From Haematobia irritans (taxonomy: Eukaryota; Arthropoda; Insecta; Diptera; Muscidae), in assembly GCF_050003625.1 (NCBI RefSeq), contig NC_134397.1, positions 273,786,070-273,850,069 on the forward strand: a DNA stretch of 64,000 nt, in the 5' to 3' direction. The position numbers and the translations under genes are program-made. This document shows, in pieces, positions 23,352 through 34,695 of the stretch. The notes beneath the pieces are model-generated. The model saw nothing but the letters and a program-made list of their open reading frames with translations, was not told the origin of the DNA and did not search any database. Within the stretch, counting starts at the first letter, position 1, and every line of letters starts with the position of its first letter.

Positions 23352-23971
23352 CAGAGATGGTCTGTATCAAACTTTTTTAGGTTTGCGACTGTCAGAAAGT
23401 TGTAACCGTCACGTACGCGTTGTAAATATAGAAAAAGTAACAAACGTCGCAAACTCAAAAAACTTCAGTCACATCAGCAATACAGAGAAGAAGTTTGAAT
23501 TCTCAGGATTCTTCATAAAATTGTTAACGAATTTAAAACTAAACTTATTCCAAGCCAAAATTACTTTGTACTACTCGTGACAGTCTACACTTGCTCATAA
23601 TTAACCTTTCATATATGAACAAATTTCTGTGGGAACTGACAGCAAAGAACCACTACTTTAGTCTTGTAAACGTGAACTGCTGTTTAGAGGGAATTTTATA
23701 TTTTATATAATGACTTTTTAGAGCCATCCACGCAAACAGCGAATAATTTGAAGTTGCGAAGGAGACATGTACAAATATAAGACTTTTCAATAAACACACG
23801 TTTTGCATCCCTTGTATTGGGGAGCCAAACTAAATTAAATTAAAAAATATTCATAATTTCTTGAATTCAAAATTAGGTTTTCTACATTAGGTTTACGACT
23901 TTTGCGACATATGTATTATACCGTCGTAAATGTATATCGCAAAAGTCACTGTTTGCGACAGGCCAACCCTG
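23352..23971. mobile_element. hAT MITE inside mariner
   Basis: The ends are CAGAGATGGTCTGT and the reversed CAGGGTTGGCCTGT. The 8-bp target duplication GTGTTTAA lies at 23344-23351 and 23972-23979. TTTGCGAC-type subterminal repeats occur near both ends. CAG termini with an 8-bp duplication are typical of hAT elements. The ORF at 23299-23580 spans the junction and is spurious. Confidence 0.88.
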
Positions 23972-24124
23972 GTGTTTAACCGAGACGAATACGAATTTCG
24001 TGAAGGTCGTTCAACATCAGTTGTTGTTTTGTTATTTCTCATGATCGTCATGTGACCTATCATCGTATTGAGACAACTTTAGGCATTAGTGGGACCAGAA
24101 AACATTCAATATTGCATGGCCATT

Positions 24125-24461
24125 CGAGCCACCGTGGTGCAATGGTTAGCATGCCCGCCTTGCATACACAAGGTCGTGGGATCGATTCTTGCTTCGACCG
24201 AACACCAAAAAGTTTTTCAGCGGTGGATTATCCCACCTCAGTAATGCTGGTGACATTTCTGAGGGTTTCAAAGCTTCTCTAAGTGGTTTCACTGCAATGT
24301 GGAACGCCGTTAGGACTCGGCTAGAAAAAGGATGTCCCTTGTCATGGAACTTAACATGGAATCGGGCAGCACTCAGAGATAAGAGAAAGGTTCACCAATA
24401 TGGTATCACAATGGACTGAATAGTCTAAGTGAACCTGAGACGTCGGGCTGCCACCTAACCT
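24125..24461 (+). mobile_element. SINE-A inside mariner, 9-bp target duplication
   Basis: The head on the plus strand reads CCACCGTGGTGCAATGGTTA and a mutated box B GGATCGATTCT; the tail is CCACCTAACCT. ATGGCCATT flanks both sides (24116-24124 and 24462-24470). It interrupts the mariner reading frame. Confidence 0.92.
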
Positions 24462-24513
24462 ATGGCCATTTGACCGTCAAAATTTTGTTCGTGTTGTATT
24501 CCACATAATTTGT

Positions 24514-24549
<36 letters not shown>

Positions 24550-24561
24550 AAAAAAAAAAAG
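24514..24561. repeat. (CT)n microsatellite followed by A-run
   Basis: About 15 CT units are followed directly by about 15 A residues. It marks the abrupt end of mariner similarity. Confidence 0.9.
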
Positions 24562-24736
24562 GATCGTGTCGATAGGTCAAAATAAATGCTCCAAAAATAC
24601 CATCGCGTAATGTTTTTGTTTTATCTCCGGTAGGCATTTCATTAGATAAGCGTTGTATCCTCCTTTCTCCAGAAATCGAGAAATGATCAATGAGAAATTT
24701 ATTCATTCGAGTGTACGCATCGCTTGGTGGTTCCAA
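24550..24736 (-). pseudogene. Gag-like capsid fragment of an LTR retrotransposon
   Basis: A minus-strand stretch of about 60 codons reads with the pattern NKFLIDHFSISGERRIQRL followed by TGDKTKTLRDG. This resembles the capsid-region helix of insect LTR-retrotransposon Gag proteins (L...LI.RFS.S...R...LL.E...GD..PSQ.L). Gag packages element RNA in particles. Only this scrap is present: no LTR, protease or polymerase motif is found nearby, and the A-run at 24547-24561 sits at its 3' side, as in a retroposed or truncated piece. The family assignment rests on a short pattern and could be chance. Confidence 0.4.
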
Positions 24737-25134
24737 AAATTTATGTCACTTACTTGGGCCAGCAATTCTGAATCGTGTTCTGGAAATACATTTAATTATT
24801 TGGACCTTTCCGTTATGTTGTAATTTTCGAACTGAGCTCCTAATTGCGCGAACCAGAATTTTCCTTCTCGAATCTTGATATTCGTATGTTTATAGTTGAA
24901 GGATGTAGCATTGTAGATGAATTTCCTAGTCCGCCCTATTGTTCTCGGTTTTCTTGGCTAGATTGTCCTTTCCTAATCCAAAAATTCGAATTTAAAACGC
25001 GTGTGGAAGAGCTCTGGGGTCACCAATTTTTAGAGAAAAATATTAACAAGTCTGTTTTATATAAAAATTCTCTAATTAATAATCTATTTTATTTTCTCAT
25101 TATTATTTCTTTAAAAAATAAAATTTTGGAATAA

Positions 25135-25437
25135 GTTTCTATAAAAATAAAATTTTGGAATAATGTTTCTATAGAAATAAAATTTTGACAAAAAAGGCTT
25201 ACAAAAAATTTTGAGAAATTTTTCTATAGAAATAAAATTTTGAGAAATTTTCTATAGAAATATAATGTTCACACAATTTTGACAGAATTTTCTATAGAAA
25301 TAAAATGTTGACAAAATATTTTATAGAAATAACATTTTGGGAAATTTTCTATAAAATAAAATTTTGACAAAATTTTCTATAGAAATAAAATTTTGACACA
25401 ATTTTCTATGAAAAAAAAATTTTGACAAAATTTTCTA
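25135..25437. repeat. 29-bp repeat array, left part
   Basis: Degenerate copies of a 29-bp unit combining AAATTTTGACAAAATTTTCT and ATAGAAATA. The unit contains the palindrome TTTCTATAGAAA. The array continues after the CACTG MITE at 26102-26170. Confidence 0.85.
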
Positions 25438-25439
25438 TA

Positions 25440-26101
25440 CACTGAAAAAAAAAGCATGCCCGGTTCCAAAGATTTTGTCTTTACTTTAAAAATATTGGTA
25501 TTGATTCCGAGCCAAAGAAGCGGAGAATACAAGTAAGGGTATTTTTAAGACACAATTCTCTTTTAAATTTGGGTTTTGTGTACTTGCTTCTAGGAAGCAA
25601 ATTTTAATTATTCGCTTTTTCAGCTTTTTTTCTTCATATGCTATCAAAGTCCTTTAATAACGAGTTAACGACAACTTTATTTTCCAAATTAAGACTTGAC
25701 TTCCAGTAGAAATTATGATATGTTTCAAGTAATAAACGTCTTTAAAATGAAGTGTTGAAAAATATGTCCTATATTTGAACGATTTTTTGCTTTGTATTCA
25801 AGATGCAAAAAGGCAAAAAATTTAAAGAGCAAAAAAAGGCAAAAAAATTTTCATTAAATGTAAAGAATTTTTCTGAGTTATTAAAGTCAAGTTGGCCTTA
25901 GCCCAAACATTTTTTCTTTCCTGTTATGATACCCATTTTTAAATGAAATCACTTAATTATAAGGACAATATGACTTCATTGAAAAGTTTATCAACTTTTG
26001 GACAAGGAAAAAAACTTTATGGTAGAGAATTGCGTCTTCCGTGCTAAGCAAAATTTGCATTCGTATTTTAAAGATATGAAATCTTTGACCTCACGACAGT
26101 G
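25440..26101 (-). mobile_element. CACTG-ended MITE (family D), copy 2
   Basis: CACTGAAAAAAAAAGC opens it and CACGACAGTG closes it. Flanking TA is duplicated (25438-25439, 26102-26103), and joining the flanks restores TTTTCTATAGAAATA, the 29-bp unit. The interior matches 5488-6098 in reverse orientation. 662 bp, non-coding. Confidence 0.88.
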
Positions 26102-26170
26102 TAGAAATACAATTTTGGAAAATTTTTCTATAGAAATAAAATTTGGAGAACATTATCCATAGAAATAAAA
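26102..26170. repeat. 29-bp repeat array, right part
   Basis: GAAATACAATTTTGGAAAA and CTATAGAAATAAAATTTGGA continue the array from 25135-25437. Confidence 0.75.
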
Positions 26171-26482
26171 AAGACAATTGTTGAAGATTGATCAATGTTC
26201 ACCACGATAATGAAGATCATACAACTGTATTTTTGAGCATTCAAAATATCGATTTGATGGTTCATCCGCCGCTTACTTAGGACCGAAAGACTTATTTTCC
26301 CGTACGTTTTTCGACGCATGAAGAAAGGGTTTATGTGTTCAGAACGCATGTTTCGGAAATACCTCAAAAAAGAGTGGGAAAAGTGCTTCGACAATTGCGA
26401 TTTTATGAATATATCTTCATAGTTAAATATCTCTCATAATTTGTAGTAATATTTTGTTCAGTTCTTCAGATCATGATTCCAT

Positions 26483-26880
26483 CACGCAAAAAAATAATTC
26501 TTTCCTCCCAAACGAAATTTTAGACAAACAAAGTTCGTTTCTCATTTGCTTTTTCTGTAAGGAAGTTTATTTGGAAGAAAAGTATACACTTTTTGTGATA
26601 AACGTGTATTCTTTTTCAGGATGTAAAAACAATTTCATAAAGACTAACTCACAAAAACAATCTTTTCTGGCTAATTGCATTTTCCATCACATCTTTCGCA
26701 CTTCTACGAGGTTTTTTAGTTCTCAGCATATTTTTCTGTAATACACACAATGTAGAAGAAATTATTCGATTATATAAATTTTTCAAAATTTTACTTTTCG
26801 CCTCGACGGAGAATCGGACCATGCAATTTGTAAGCCAACACGCTATCCACTGAGTTATGCAGCTGTTATTATCATTAATA
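26483..26880 (-). mobile_element. SINE-like family H with tRNA-like head
   Basis: On the minus strand the head reads TAACTCAGTGGATAGC, a good box A, and GGTCCGATTCTCC, a near box B. The body runs to TTTCGTTTGGGAGGAAAGAA and ends TTTTTTTGCGTG. A partial second copy lies at 23098-23250. No target duplication was found, so boundaries are approximate. Confidence 0.6.
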
Positions 26881-26974
26881 GATAATTATCCATATAAGTT
26901 ATATTTATATAGCATAGCTTGCGGCGCCCACGAGCCGATTAAACCAACTATATTTAACAGAAACATACATTTAG

Positions 26975-27060
26975 TTGGGCGCCGTGGAGCAGTGGTTGCT
27001 ACATCCGCCTTACATGCCAAGGGTCGTGGGTTCGATCTCTTCTTCGACCGAACACCAAAA
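26975..27060 (+). repeat. SINE-A head fragment
   Basis: GGAGCAGTGGTTGCTACATC and GTCGTGGGTTCGATCTCTTC resemble the tRNA-like head of SINE-A, followed by CGACCGAACACCAAAAAGTG. The body is absent. Confidence 0.65.
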
Positions 27061-27399
27061 AGTGTTTTCTTTGTTTTTTACATATATTCCAGATATGTTC
27101 GGAAGATTCCCGAAAAAAAGTGCAACATTACATACCACTATATTAAATTTTTACTATGATTTGTAAAATGAGTATTATTACAGATTTAAGTCAGAAAAGA
27201 ACAGTGCTTGATATAAACGAAATGAACTGTGTTGTTAGTTCAAAAATATAATTTTTTTATTGAAAAAATAAAAATTTTGTAACATACGAATTTTTTTGGT
27301 GATAAAAGTTTAAAATTTTTGGAAGATATTCAAAAAACTCTATCAAAAGAAAAACATTTTCTGTACACGTTTTTCAAACGTTTTTTTTTGTCTTTGCGT

Positions 27400-27460
27400 G
27401 TACGATATAGGGTATAATATAATCGGCTCCGACATGAGATTTTTGTTACTAGTTTTAAAT
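27400..27460 (-). repeat. Family C 5'-end scrap
   Basis: GGGTATAATATAATCGGCTC with TTACTAGTTTT nearby is a decayed family C 5' end in reverse orientation. Confidence 0.5.
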
Positions 27461-28650
27461 TAGTAAAATTGGAGTTGCAATTGAAATTAAAGTAAAACAA
27501 ATCCATGTCGCTTTGGATACCATAAATATATGTGGTATTATTGTTTTTATTTATTACTAAGTGTTTTTCTGTAGCTTTGGTAAATAGCCTTTGAAATGTA
27601 ATCTGCATTTCAATACATAATCAATAGATACACTCATTTCACAATATTGTGGCTAACGATAGTGGGAATTAGCAGTGAAATGGTTTTACACAGTGGAGTA
27701 TGTTGAGACGTATGCTATTTCGTATATTTGTAAATATTTTAAATCTTTTAAATAAAACAAAAAAAAATTAGGTGTTTTAATGTAAAAAAAGAATAGCAAT
27801 TCGTTAATCATATATCAAGTTTTTGTTTGCCTAGGATTTTTAAACTTATCCCAATTTAATTCACCTCGTATTGAGGTGAGTATAATTTTTTATTTATTTA
27901 TTTATTTATATCTATAGGTATTAACTCTAACAGACTTGTGATATTTCCTAAAGTTATCTGTTTTCTGCTGTTTTCTTTTAGCAATGGATGCAGCATTTGT
28001 ATGGGCTATCCAGAGCATCGTAGCACTGGTGTTCTATCGAGAACATCTCATCAGTCGCGTCGGTGATGCCAGATTGCATTTTGATAAAGTGACGCTTTTT
28101 AGATTCACAATAGCAATTTATTGTGACTAATTTATCGAATAACATGAAATTCAAAGTGATACAGTGTCATAAATAATCGCAGCAGTACTATAAAACTATA
28201 ACTATTTGAGCATTTCATACATTAAAAATGTACGATTTCACTTGTTTTCTATGATTGTTTTAAACAGCTGATGACAGTGGTGCATATTTTTTGGAGATGT
28301 CCTGGATAAACGAGTACTCTGTTTTCTTTTAGTCCATGAATGCTTAGCAGGGTTGATAAAGTTGACACTATTGTGCTTTTTTTGATACATTTCGACTGCC
28401 AAAAGCACCATGGCACAACCGCGAGTCATTTGGTACTTTTTCATCACAATTACTCTATATAAAGTTATTCTGCCCTAAATGTGAACGTTTCTCACATATC
28501 AACTCAACTCCAAAAATTATAAAAAGCGAACATTTAAGAAATATACATATTCTCATATTAGGATATTTTAGTTTTTATTACAGGATCTCAACATTTTTGA
28601 GAGGTATATTTTCTATACAACATTCGTTTGGTAGATTTTGCAAAGAGATA
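27461..28650. other. No recognisable feature
   Basis: A (TTTA)n run sits near 27889-27910. The motif CTGTTTTCTTTTAG occurs twice (about 27966 and 28319) without clear meaning. The minus ORF at 28238-28447 has no motif. Confidence 0.4.
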
Positions 28651-28654
28651 CTTC

Positions 28655-29265
28655 TTTGTGACAAAATTTTCTATAGAAATAACATTTTTGAAAAAATTTT
28701 CTATAGAAATGTTTGACATTTTCAATAGAAATAATATTTTGACAAAATTTTCATTCGTTTTGTTGGTTATTGTTGGCTTCTCTTCAATAGTTATTGTTGT
28801 TTTTGATCTCAGCTTAAAGCCATGCATTGACTAAACTACAAGTGTAGCTTAACCAACAGAGGAAAAGTATCCTTGTCAAATTTATTTGGGCAAAACCCTA
28901 TAGACTGCAAGATGGTTGGATGTACAGCTGTTTCAGAATTACCACATTCCTCATCAGCATCCTCTACTTGCAGTAAAACTATCAAACAATTATCAGAATA
29001 AATTCGGGTAATTCACTCAACCCAAAGTGAACTACACTTGAACCTCCCGAAATAAAATTTTGACAAAATTTTCTATAGAAATTCAATTTTTACAAAATTT
29101 TCTATAGAAATAAAATGTTGACATAATTTTCTATAGAAATAAAATTTTGACAAAATTTTCTATAGAAATAACATTTTGACAAAATTTTCGCTGAAATAAA
29201 ATTTACTGCAGAAATAAAATGTTGACAAAATTTTCTGCAGAAATAAAATTTTGCAAAATAAGATT
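28655..29265. repeat. 29-bp repeat array with an insertion
   Basis: Copies of the 29-bp unit at 28655-28765 and 29045-29265 flank a unique-looking block at about 28766-29044 (CATGCATTGACTAAACTACA, TTACCACATTCCTCATCAGC) that appears inserted in the array. The block resembles sequence I associate with fly repeats, but I cannot name it. Confidence 0.7.
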
Positions 29266-30408
29266 TTTTTACAATAGTATACATTTACAATAGTCTTTAT
29301 ATTTGCTATTATGTAATTTTAGCACCTTTTGTACTTTTTCGTCAACATAATTTATCATCCCTGCTGCTTAGGGTATCCAGTGCAAAAAGAAAACATTTCG
29401 ACCTACGATTACCAGTTAATAAGCACTTATTAGGTTTGCAAAACAAAAAATCCACCACTGTTATGCTTTGATATACTATTCATAGAAATAAACACTACCT
29501 TTGTTGTTGTAATCATCATAAATTGCAAATGCAATACAGAACTCTTCTGCATCTGAATGTGATGTATTTATGTGTGTGTTCAATGATAATTGGGTGTATG
29601 TATTTTCTATTTGTTTGTTAATAAATACTGCTATTTATTTTATAAATATATCGCATTTTTCTATAGACAAGGGTGATATTCAATACACTCAGATAGATTT
29701 GCACAAACACATGCAACCATACACCAACACTACTGTAGAGACAAAGTGAATTCAATGCGTTGTTTGCAATTTTACTTTGTTGTAGATGTTTGTGTATTTC
29801 CTGTCGCAATGGTTTCGTATTGATTGCTGATAGAAATACAAATACTTGTGTAAGTGCATTAACATGTATGTGGGTGTGAGTGTGCGTTTGTGTGAATTCG
29901 TTTGTTTGCTCATATAACGTGCAATTCGAAGTGTGAGATTATAAGATAAAGGTAGTTTTTTACGAGTAAATATTTTTTATAGATAGGTATGCATTGAATT
30001 TATTGTAATATCCAAATGTTGCTATTTAAAACCAAAAGAAGGACCATTCAATCACTATAAGTAAAATATTTGCTTTAATGGAGAAATATTTTGTTGTTGA
30101 TATGTTAGCAATATAATTGTTGTAATTTAATGATAGGCTATGTTAAATACCATATCATAATATCAAGATGCATTTTTTAATTTAATTTTTTAATTTAATT
30201 TTTTAAATCGAATATTAATTATAATGATTACCACCATAAATCTCTCACCGATATTCATACAATTAATTTAATTTACCATCTGTATCTTTTGGTCTGCTCA
30301 CCAGAATAGCTATACATCGATTATCTAAATTCAAAACAAAGTGTGGTTAGTCGGGATGTTTTACAATTTTAATTCACAGGACTTTATCCCTTATTTTGGA
30401 ATGGTTCT
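29266..30408. other. No recognisable feature
   Basis: AT-rich DNA with GTGTG-rich patches near 29860-29900. No coding signal. Confidence 0.4.
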
Positions 30409-30743
30409 GTTAGGTGGCAGCCCTTGTATCAGTCTCACTTAGACTATTAAGTCCATTGTGATACCACAGTGATGAACTTCTCTCTTATCACTCGTGCTGC
30501 CCGACTCCAAGTTAAGCTCAATGACAAGGGACCTCCTTTTTATAGCCGAGTCCGAACGGCGTTCCACATTGCAGTAAAACCACTCAGAGAAGTTTTGAAA
30601 CACTCAGAACTGTCACCAGCATTACTGAGGTTGGATAATCCACCGCTGAAAAAATTTTTAGTGTTCAGTCGAAGCAGGAATCGAACCCACGACCTTGTGT
30701 ATACAAGGCGGGCATGCTAACCATTGTACCACGGTGGCTCCCA
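30409..30743 (-). mobile_element. SINE-A, near full-length
   Basis: The head near 30665-30742 (minus strand: CACCGTGGTACAATGGTTAG, box B GGTTCGATTCC) and the tail GTTAGGTGGCAGCC at 30409 are both present. The tail has only one TTAGG unit. No clear target duplication. The ORF 30469-30720 is a shadow of the SINE body. Confidence 0.88.
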
Positions 30744-31640
30744 TTTTTTATGGTTAAACACTCAACAAACTGTAAACCCACCCGAAGGAGAAATTTGGTT
30801 AATTAAAAAAAAATTAAAACATTAATATCACAAAAATACGTAAATATTTTTCGACAAATTCAAGAAAACTTATTACACATAATTATTTTTTTTTTCACTT
30901 ATTAAAGAAATATTCGTAGAAAAGGAAAAAGATGGAGTTCAAGATAGTAAAGTTAACGAATTTTATGAAATTTTGAAATTCTGGTATTTTTCACAAAATA
31001 CTTCAGTTCTTCAAATTTAAATATTTACTCAAAAGAGCCCATCGTGAACTTCGTATGAGATGAGAAATGATTTAGCTTTCAAAATAGAAGAAACAAAATC
31101 AATTTTCTTTCATGAGGAATACGAAAAAAAGCTTTCGCATAAAATGTTAGTTTTTCGAAAAATAAATCAACTTGAATTCAGCGATTATGAAAATTTCGAC
31201 TTTGAAGTCGAAACTTTCGACGCTTTGTCGAATTTTCAGCTACACTACATCCGGAAAAAAATATCTTCGAAACGAAAGGAAAAAATGTTCATCAATTTAG
31301 TTTAGCCATTTTATTTCCATTCAGTTAAATTTTTGTGTGAAATAATAAAATTTACTTGTTTCAGTAAAAAAAAAATCCTAAACTGAAAGCAGTTAGGAAT
31401 AGTTCATTAACAGTATAAAGAAAGAAAACAGCAACAGAACAACCCCTTCATTCGTCTTCACTCAGGAATCTTCAATTATAAGGTAACATTCATACAGTGA
31501 CGCTAACCTTTTTTGAAAAAATTGGTTTATGATTATTTTATATTTGTAGGTATTGAAATTGTAAAAGGAGGACACAATCGATACGCAGCATCTTATTAAA
31601 AGTGAAAGGAACAAGAAGAAGAAAAGCATTACGTTTTACA
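30744..31640. other. AT-rich DNA, nothing recognised
   Basis: The plus ORF at 31060-31305 (81 codons) is lysine- and glutamate-rich but has no motif or context supporting a gene. Confidence 0.4.
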
Positions 31641-31648
31641 GTTTGTAA

Positions 31649-32158
31649 TAGAGGTGTGCACGTGAGTAATAGTTTACTCACGCTCACGCACACTCACGAC
31701 TGAAAAATCATACTCACGCACACTCACGCACGATATTTTTTGGTAGGACTCACGCACACTCACACACGAAAACGTCGTGACTCACGAAAAATACTGTGAC
31801 TCACGAAAGATATCGTGACACACAAATAATTTTATGATTCAGTTACCTTACCGAAGTGCCTGAAAACATGAGCATTATTATAATCGAGAGTGTTATTAAA
31901 CTCTTAACATCCCAGGTGTCACTAAAATTGTAATTGAATTTAACTCTTAAGCGTTTTATGTTGGTGAGCAGGAATATTTTCGTGAGTGTAATTCGTTACC
32001 CAAGCACAATCACGAAGATAATATTTTCGTGACTCACGCTCACGCACGACATTTTGGTTTGTTAATCACGCACACTCACGCTGTTGTCATGAGCGTGACT
32101 CACGACTCACGAAAATTTTCGTGAGTCATGACAATTTCGTGTCACGTGCACGCCTCTA
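31649..32158. mobile_element. hAT MITE rich in ACTCACG motifs
   Basis: Terminal inverted repeats read TAGAGGTGTGCACGTGA on the left and TAGAGGCGTGCACGTGA on the reversed right. The 8-bp target duplication GTTTGTAA lies at 31641-31648 and 32159-32166. Both subterminal zones are packed with ACTCACG or CGTGAGT in both orientations (for example CTCACGCACACTCACG). No ORF. hAT assignment from the TAGAGG ends and 8-bp duplication. Confidence 0.9.
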
Positions 32159-32924
32159 GTTTGTAACTTTACATGGAAATTGGAAGTAATGGAATAATAA
32201 ACTAATATTTCAAGGACGGTCGATGCTATTAATTTTTAATAAATATATTTAATATATTAATAAAACATGTCTTGTATTGAAGAAAAAATGCCTATATAAA
32301 TAAATAAAACTGCATTTAAAAAACTAAAGTAAGCAGTTCTAATTTTGAAGTAAAAGGTTTACCACATATATGTAAGATTTGTCCAAATGAATGAAAAAAG
32401 TTCAATAAAATCATTCCACATATGAATTCAATTGTGTTAATTTTTTTCATTCTGTAGTATAGTGGTACATAAATATAGGAAAATGTTAACTAATTTATGG
32501 AATGCATTCTACTTAATTTCTACGAAAATCATTCAAACAAATAAGAATGTCTACGGAGTTCAACTTTCTTCACAATGAGTTCATTTTAACTTAAAGAAGG
32601 GGCCACTTTTTTTTGGGCGTAAGAGCTAACTCACATTCCTCTTTAAAATCAAATTTGACTTGTCTACATTTTCGTCGAATTTGTTCACTATAAAAGGTCG
32701 ATTATTCGATGTTGACAAACATCAAAAGTAGATTTTTCGACTAGACTCGATTTTTTCATTAATTGAGATTAAAAAATCGACTTAATTTTTTTTAAAGTCG
32801 ATTTGTATCCACGGTTGCCATAGTTGGTAGATTTCTACCAAAATGGTAGATGTTTTACTGTTTTGGTAGATTTTGCACACTAAGAGGTATTTAAATTTTC
32901 TATATATATATAACTTCCTGTATA

Positions 32925-33413
32925 AATAAAGTTTTGACAAAATTTTCTATAGAAATAAAATTTTGACAAAATTTCCTATAGAAATAAAATTTTTGAGAAA
33001 ATTTTCCATACAAATAACATTTTGAGGGAATTTTCTATAGAAATAAAATTTTAACCAAATTTGCTAAAGAAAGAAAATTTTGACAAAATTTTTTATATAA
33101 ATAAAATTTTAAAATTTAAAAAATTTTTTTAGATATAAAATTTGGAGAAAATTTTCTATAGCCATAATATTTAGACCAAATTTCTATAGAAATTTTGACA
33201 AAATTTTCGATAGAAATAAAAATTTTGAGCAAATTTCTTTGGAAATTTTGACAAAATTTTCTACAAAAATAAAAATTTTAAGCAAATTATCTATAGAAAT
33301 AAAAATGTTGAGAACTTTTTCAGTAGAAATTAAATTTTGAGAAAATTTTATATAGAAAAAACGTTTTTGAGAAAATTTTCTTTATGAAAAAATTTTGACA
33401 AAATTGTCTATTA
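32925..33413. repeat. 29-bp repeat array
   Basis: Around 15 degenerate units of the ATTTTGACAAAATTTTCTAT type with indels. Confidence 0.85.
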
Positions 33414-34246
33414 CACCGAAAAAAAGTTTACTATTTTTTATGAAAAATGAACTAACCCATAGTAAAAATGACCATGATTTGGCGCCAAAGATTTTTTTCA
33501 TCTAGATAAGTTCATGATTTTCTTATAAATTAGTTCATGTATTGCATCGTATTTTAGTTCATTATCACTATGCTGTGGGAAGAATATAGTTAAACAAATT
33601 CAAAATATTCCTGCTATCCGGAAAAATTAACAATTTTTTGGGAAACCTGTATAAAGAAATTGGTTTGAAATAAACTGTTTGTCGGTATAATTTTCAAAAA
33701 AGTAGAGAAATTGAGGAATCAAATGTACAACAAGCCTGTATACAACTAAGACATTTTTCGTACAAAACAAGTAAATTTTCTATTACCACCAGTATTTTAT
33801 TTCAAAAAATTATTATTAAATTACACAAAACTATGGGTTATGATATACAATAAAGGAAATATTTGTATTAGAACGTTGGATGCAGTAACTTGTCGGTAGT
33901 TAGTAATTGCTTCTTCAAAAGAGTAATATTCTATGTTATTAGGACTAAACTAATTAATTTAAATTTCCATGTTTTCTATCCATATGAAAGATATATGTGG
34001 CATAAGTTGCTTTATTCAATTGAATTGTCCAATTTCATCGATTTTGGCTATCTTTTGTTGGGCGGATTTGTCTTATAAGTATCTGAAATTGCAAAGTTAT
34101 ACAAAATATAAAAAATATTATCAAATTCTATCGTTCATATTGATTTTTAACTTACGGTTTTCAAGAGTATTTCCTAAATCCAATAAGGATATCAGCTTAA
34201 TTAGCATTAAACAGTAAGAATATTCAAAAAAATTACCAATAAAGTC

Positions 34247-34470
34247 TACCGGCAAGTGAAAATAATTATTTTTAATAAATTGAAATTTTGGTTTTATTAA
34301 AAACGGACAAAATACCGTTTATAGAAAAACTTACCACATTGAAAAATCCATCGAGTAGGTACATTATTGGAATCATATCCATGGACTAATGGACGTTTTT
34401 GAAATTATTCTCGCAATATATTTGAAATAAAAAATATTATAAAATTAGACATAATTTCCACTTGCCAGTA
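34247..34470. repeat. Inverted-repeat unit inside element G
   Basis: TACCGGCAAGTG at the left and its near inverse CACTTGCCAGTA at the right enclose 224 bp. Probably a small MITE; no target duplication is visible. Confidence 0.55.
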
Positions 34471-34496
34471 GAGCATTTAGTATTTAATGTGTATAT

Positions 34497-34695
34497 TAAG
34501 TTCGAGTTTAGAGGCTAAAATCGCAATTTTCATGATAAGTTTTCTTTAATAATCCATTATAAAAAAATAATCTTTATAAAAAACTTGGTTTGGGATATTT
34601 TCCATCAAGTTATATTTAAATCTGTATCGAAGACGTATAATTTTATACTTTTCTTAGTGATTTATTTTTAATTGTAGCGGCTAAACTCGAATTTA
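34497..34695. repeat. Second inverted-repeat unit inside element G
   Basis: TAAGTTCGAGTTTAG at the left and CTAAACTCGAATTTA at the right enclose about 200 bp. Probably a MITE; no clear duplication. Confidence 0.55.

Larger units (their letters stand above)
23250..26415 (+). pseudogene. Mariner transposase, dissected by insertions
   Basis: Segments of one mariner-type transposase lie in order on the plus strand. The first is 23250-23351, with FRRGLTQKQCIDELNSMFGY and EVPSRASV. The second is 23980-24124, with EFREGR, then after a frameshift DRHVTYHRIETTLGISG and HSILHGH. The third is 24462-24514, with IPHNLS. The last is 26197-26415, with VHHDN, a catalytic-aspartate motif, then NIDLMVHPP and KCFDN. 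Mariner transposase cuts and pastes DNA with a DDD active site. The middle of the catalytic domain, about 150 codons including TGDE-W, is absent, and there are several frameshifts and stops. Between segments lie a hAT MITE (23352-23971), a SINE (24125-24461) and a composite block (24515-26196). The first two interruptions have clean target duplications. That the last segment belongs to the same insertion is inference from order, orientation and family. Confidence 0.75.

Noticed and set aside
31060..31305. 81-codon lysine/glutamate-rich ORF as a small gene
   Set aside because: No recognisable motif, no homologous copy in the window, and the composition is expected from AT-rich DNA.
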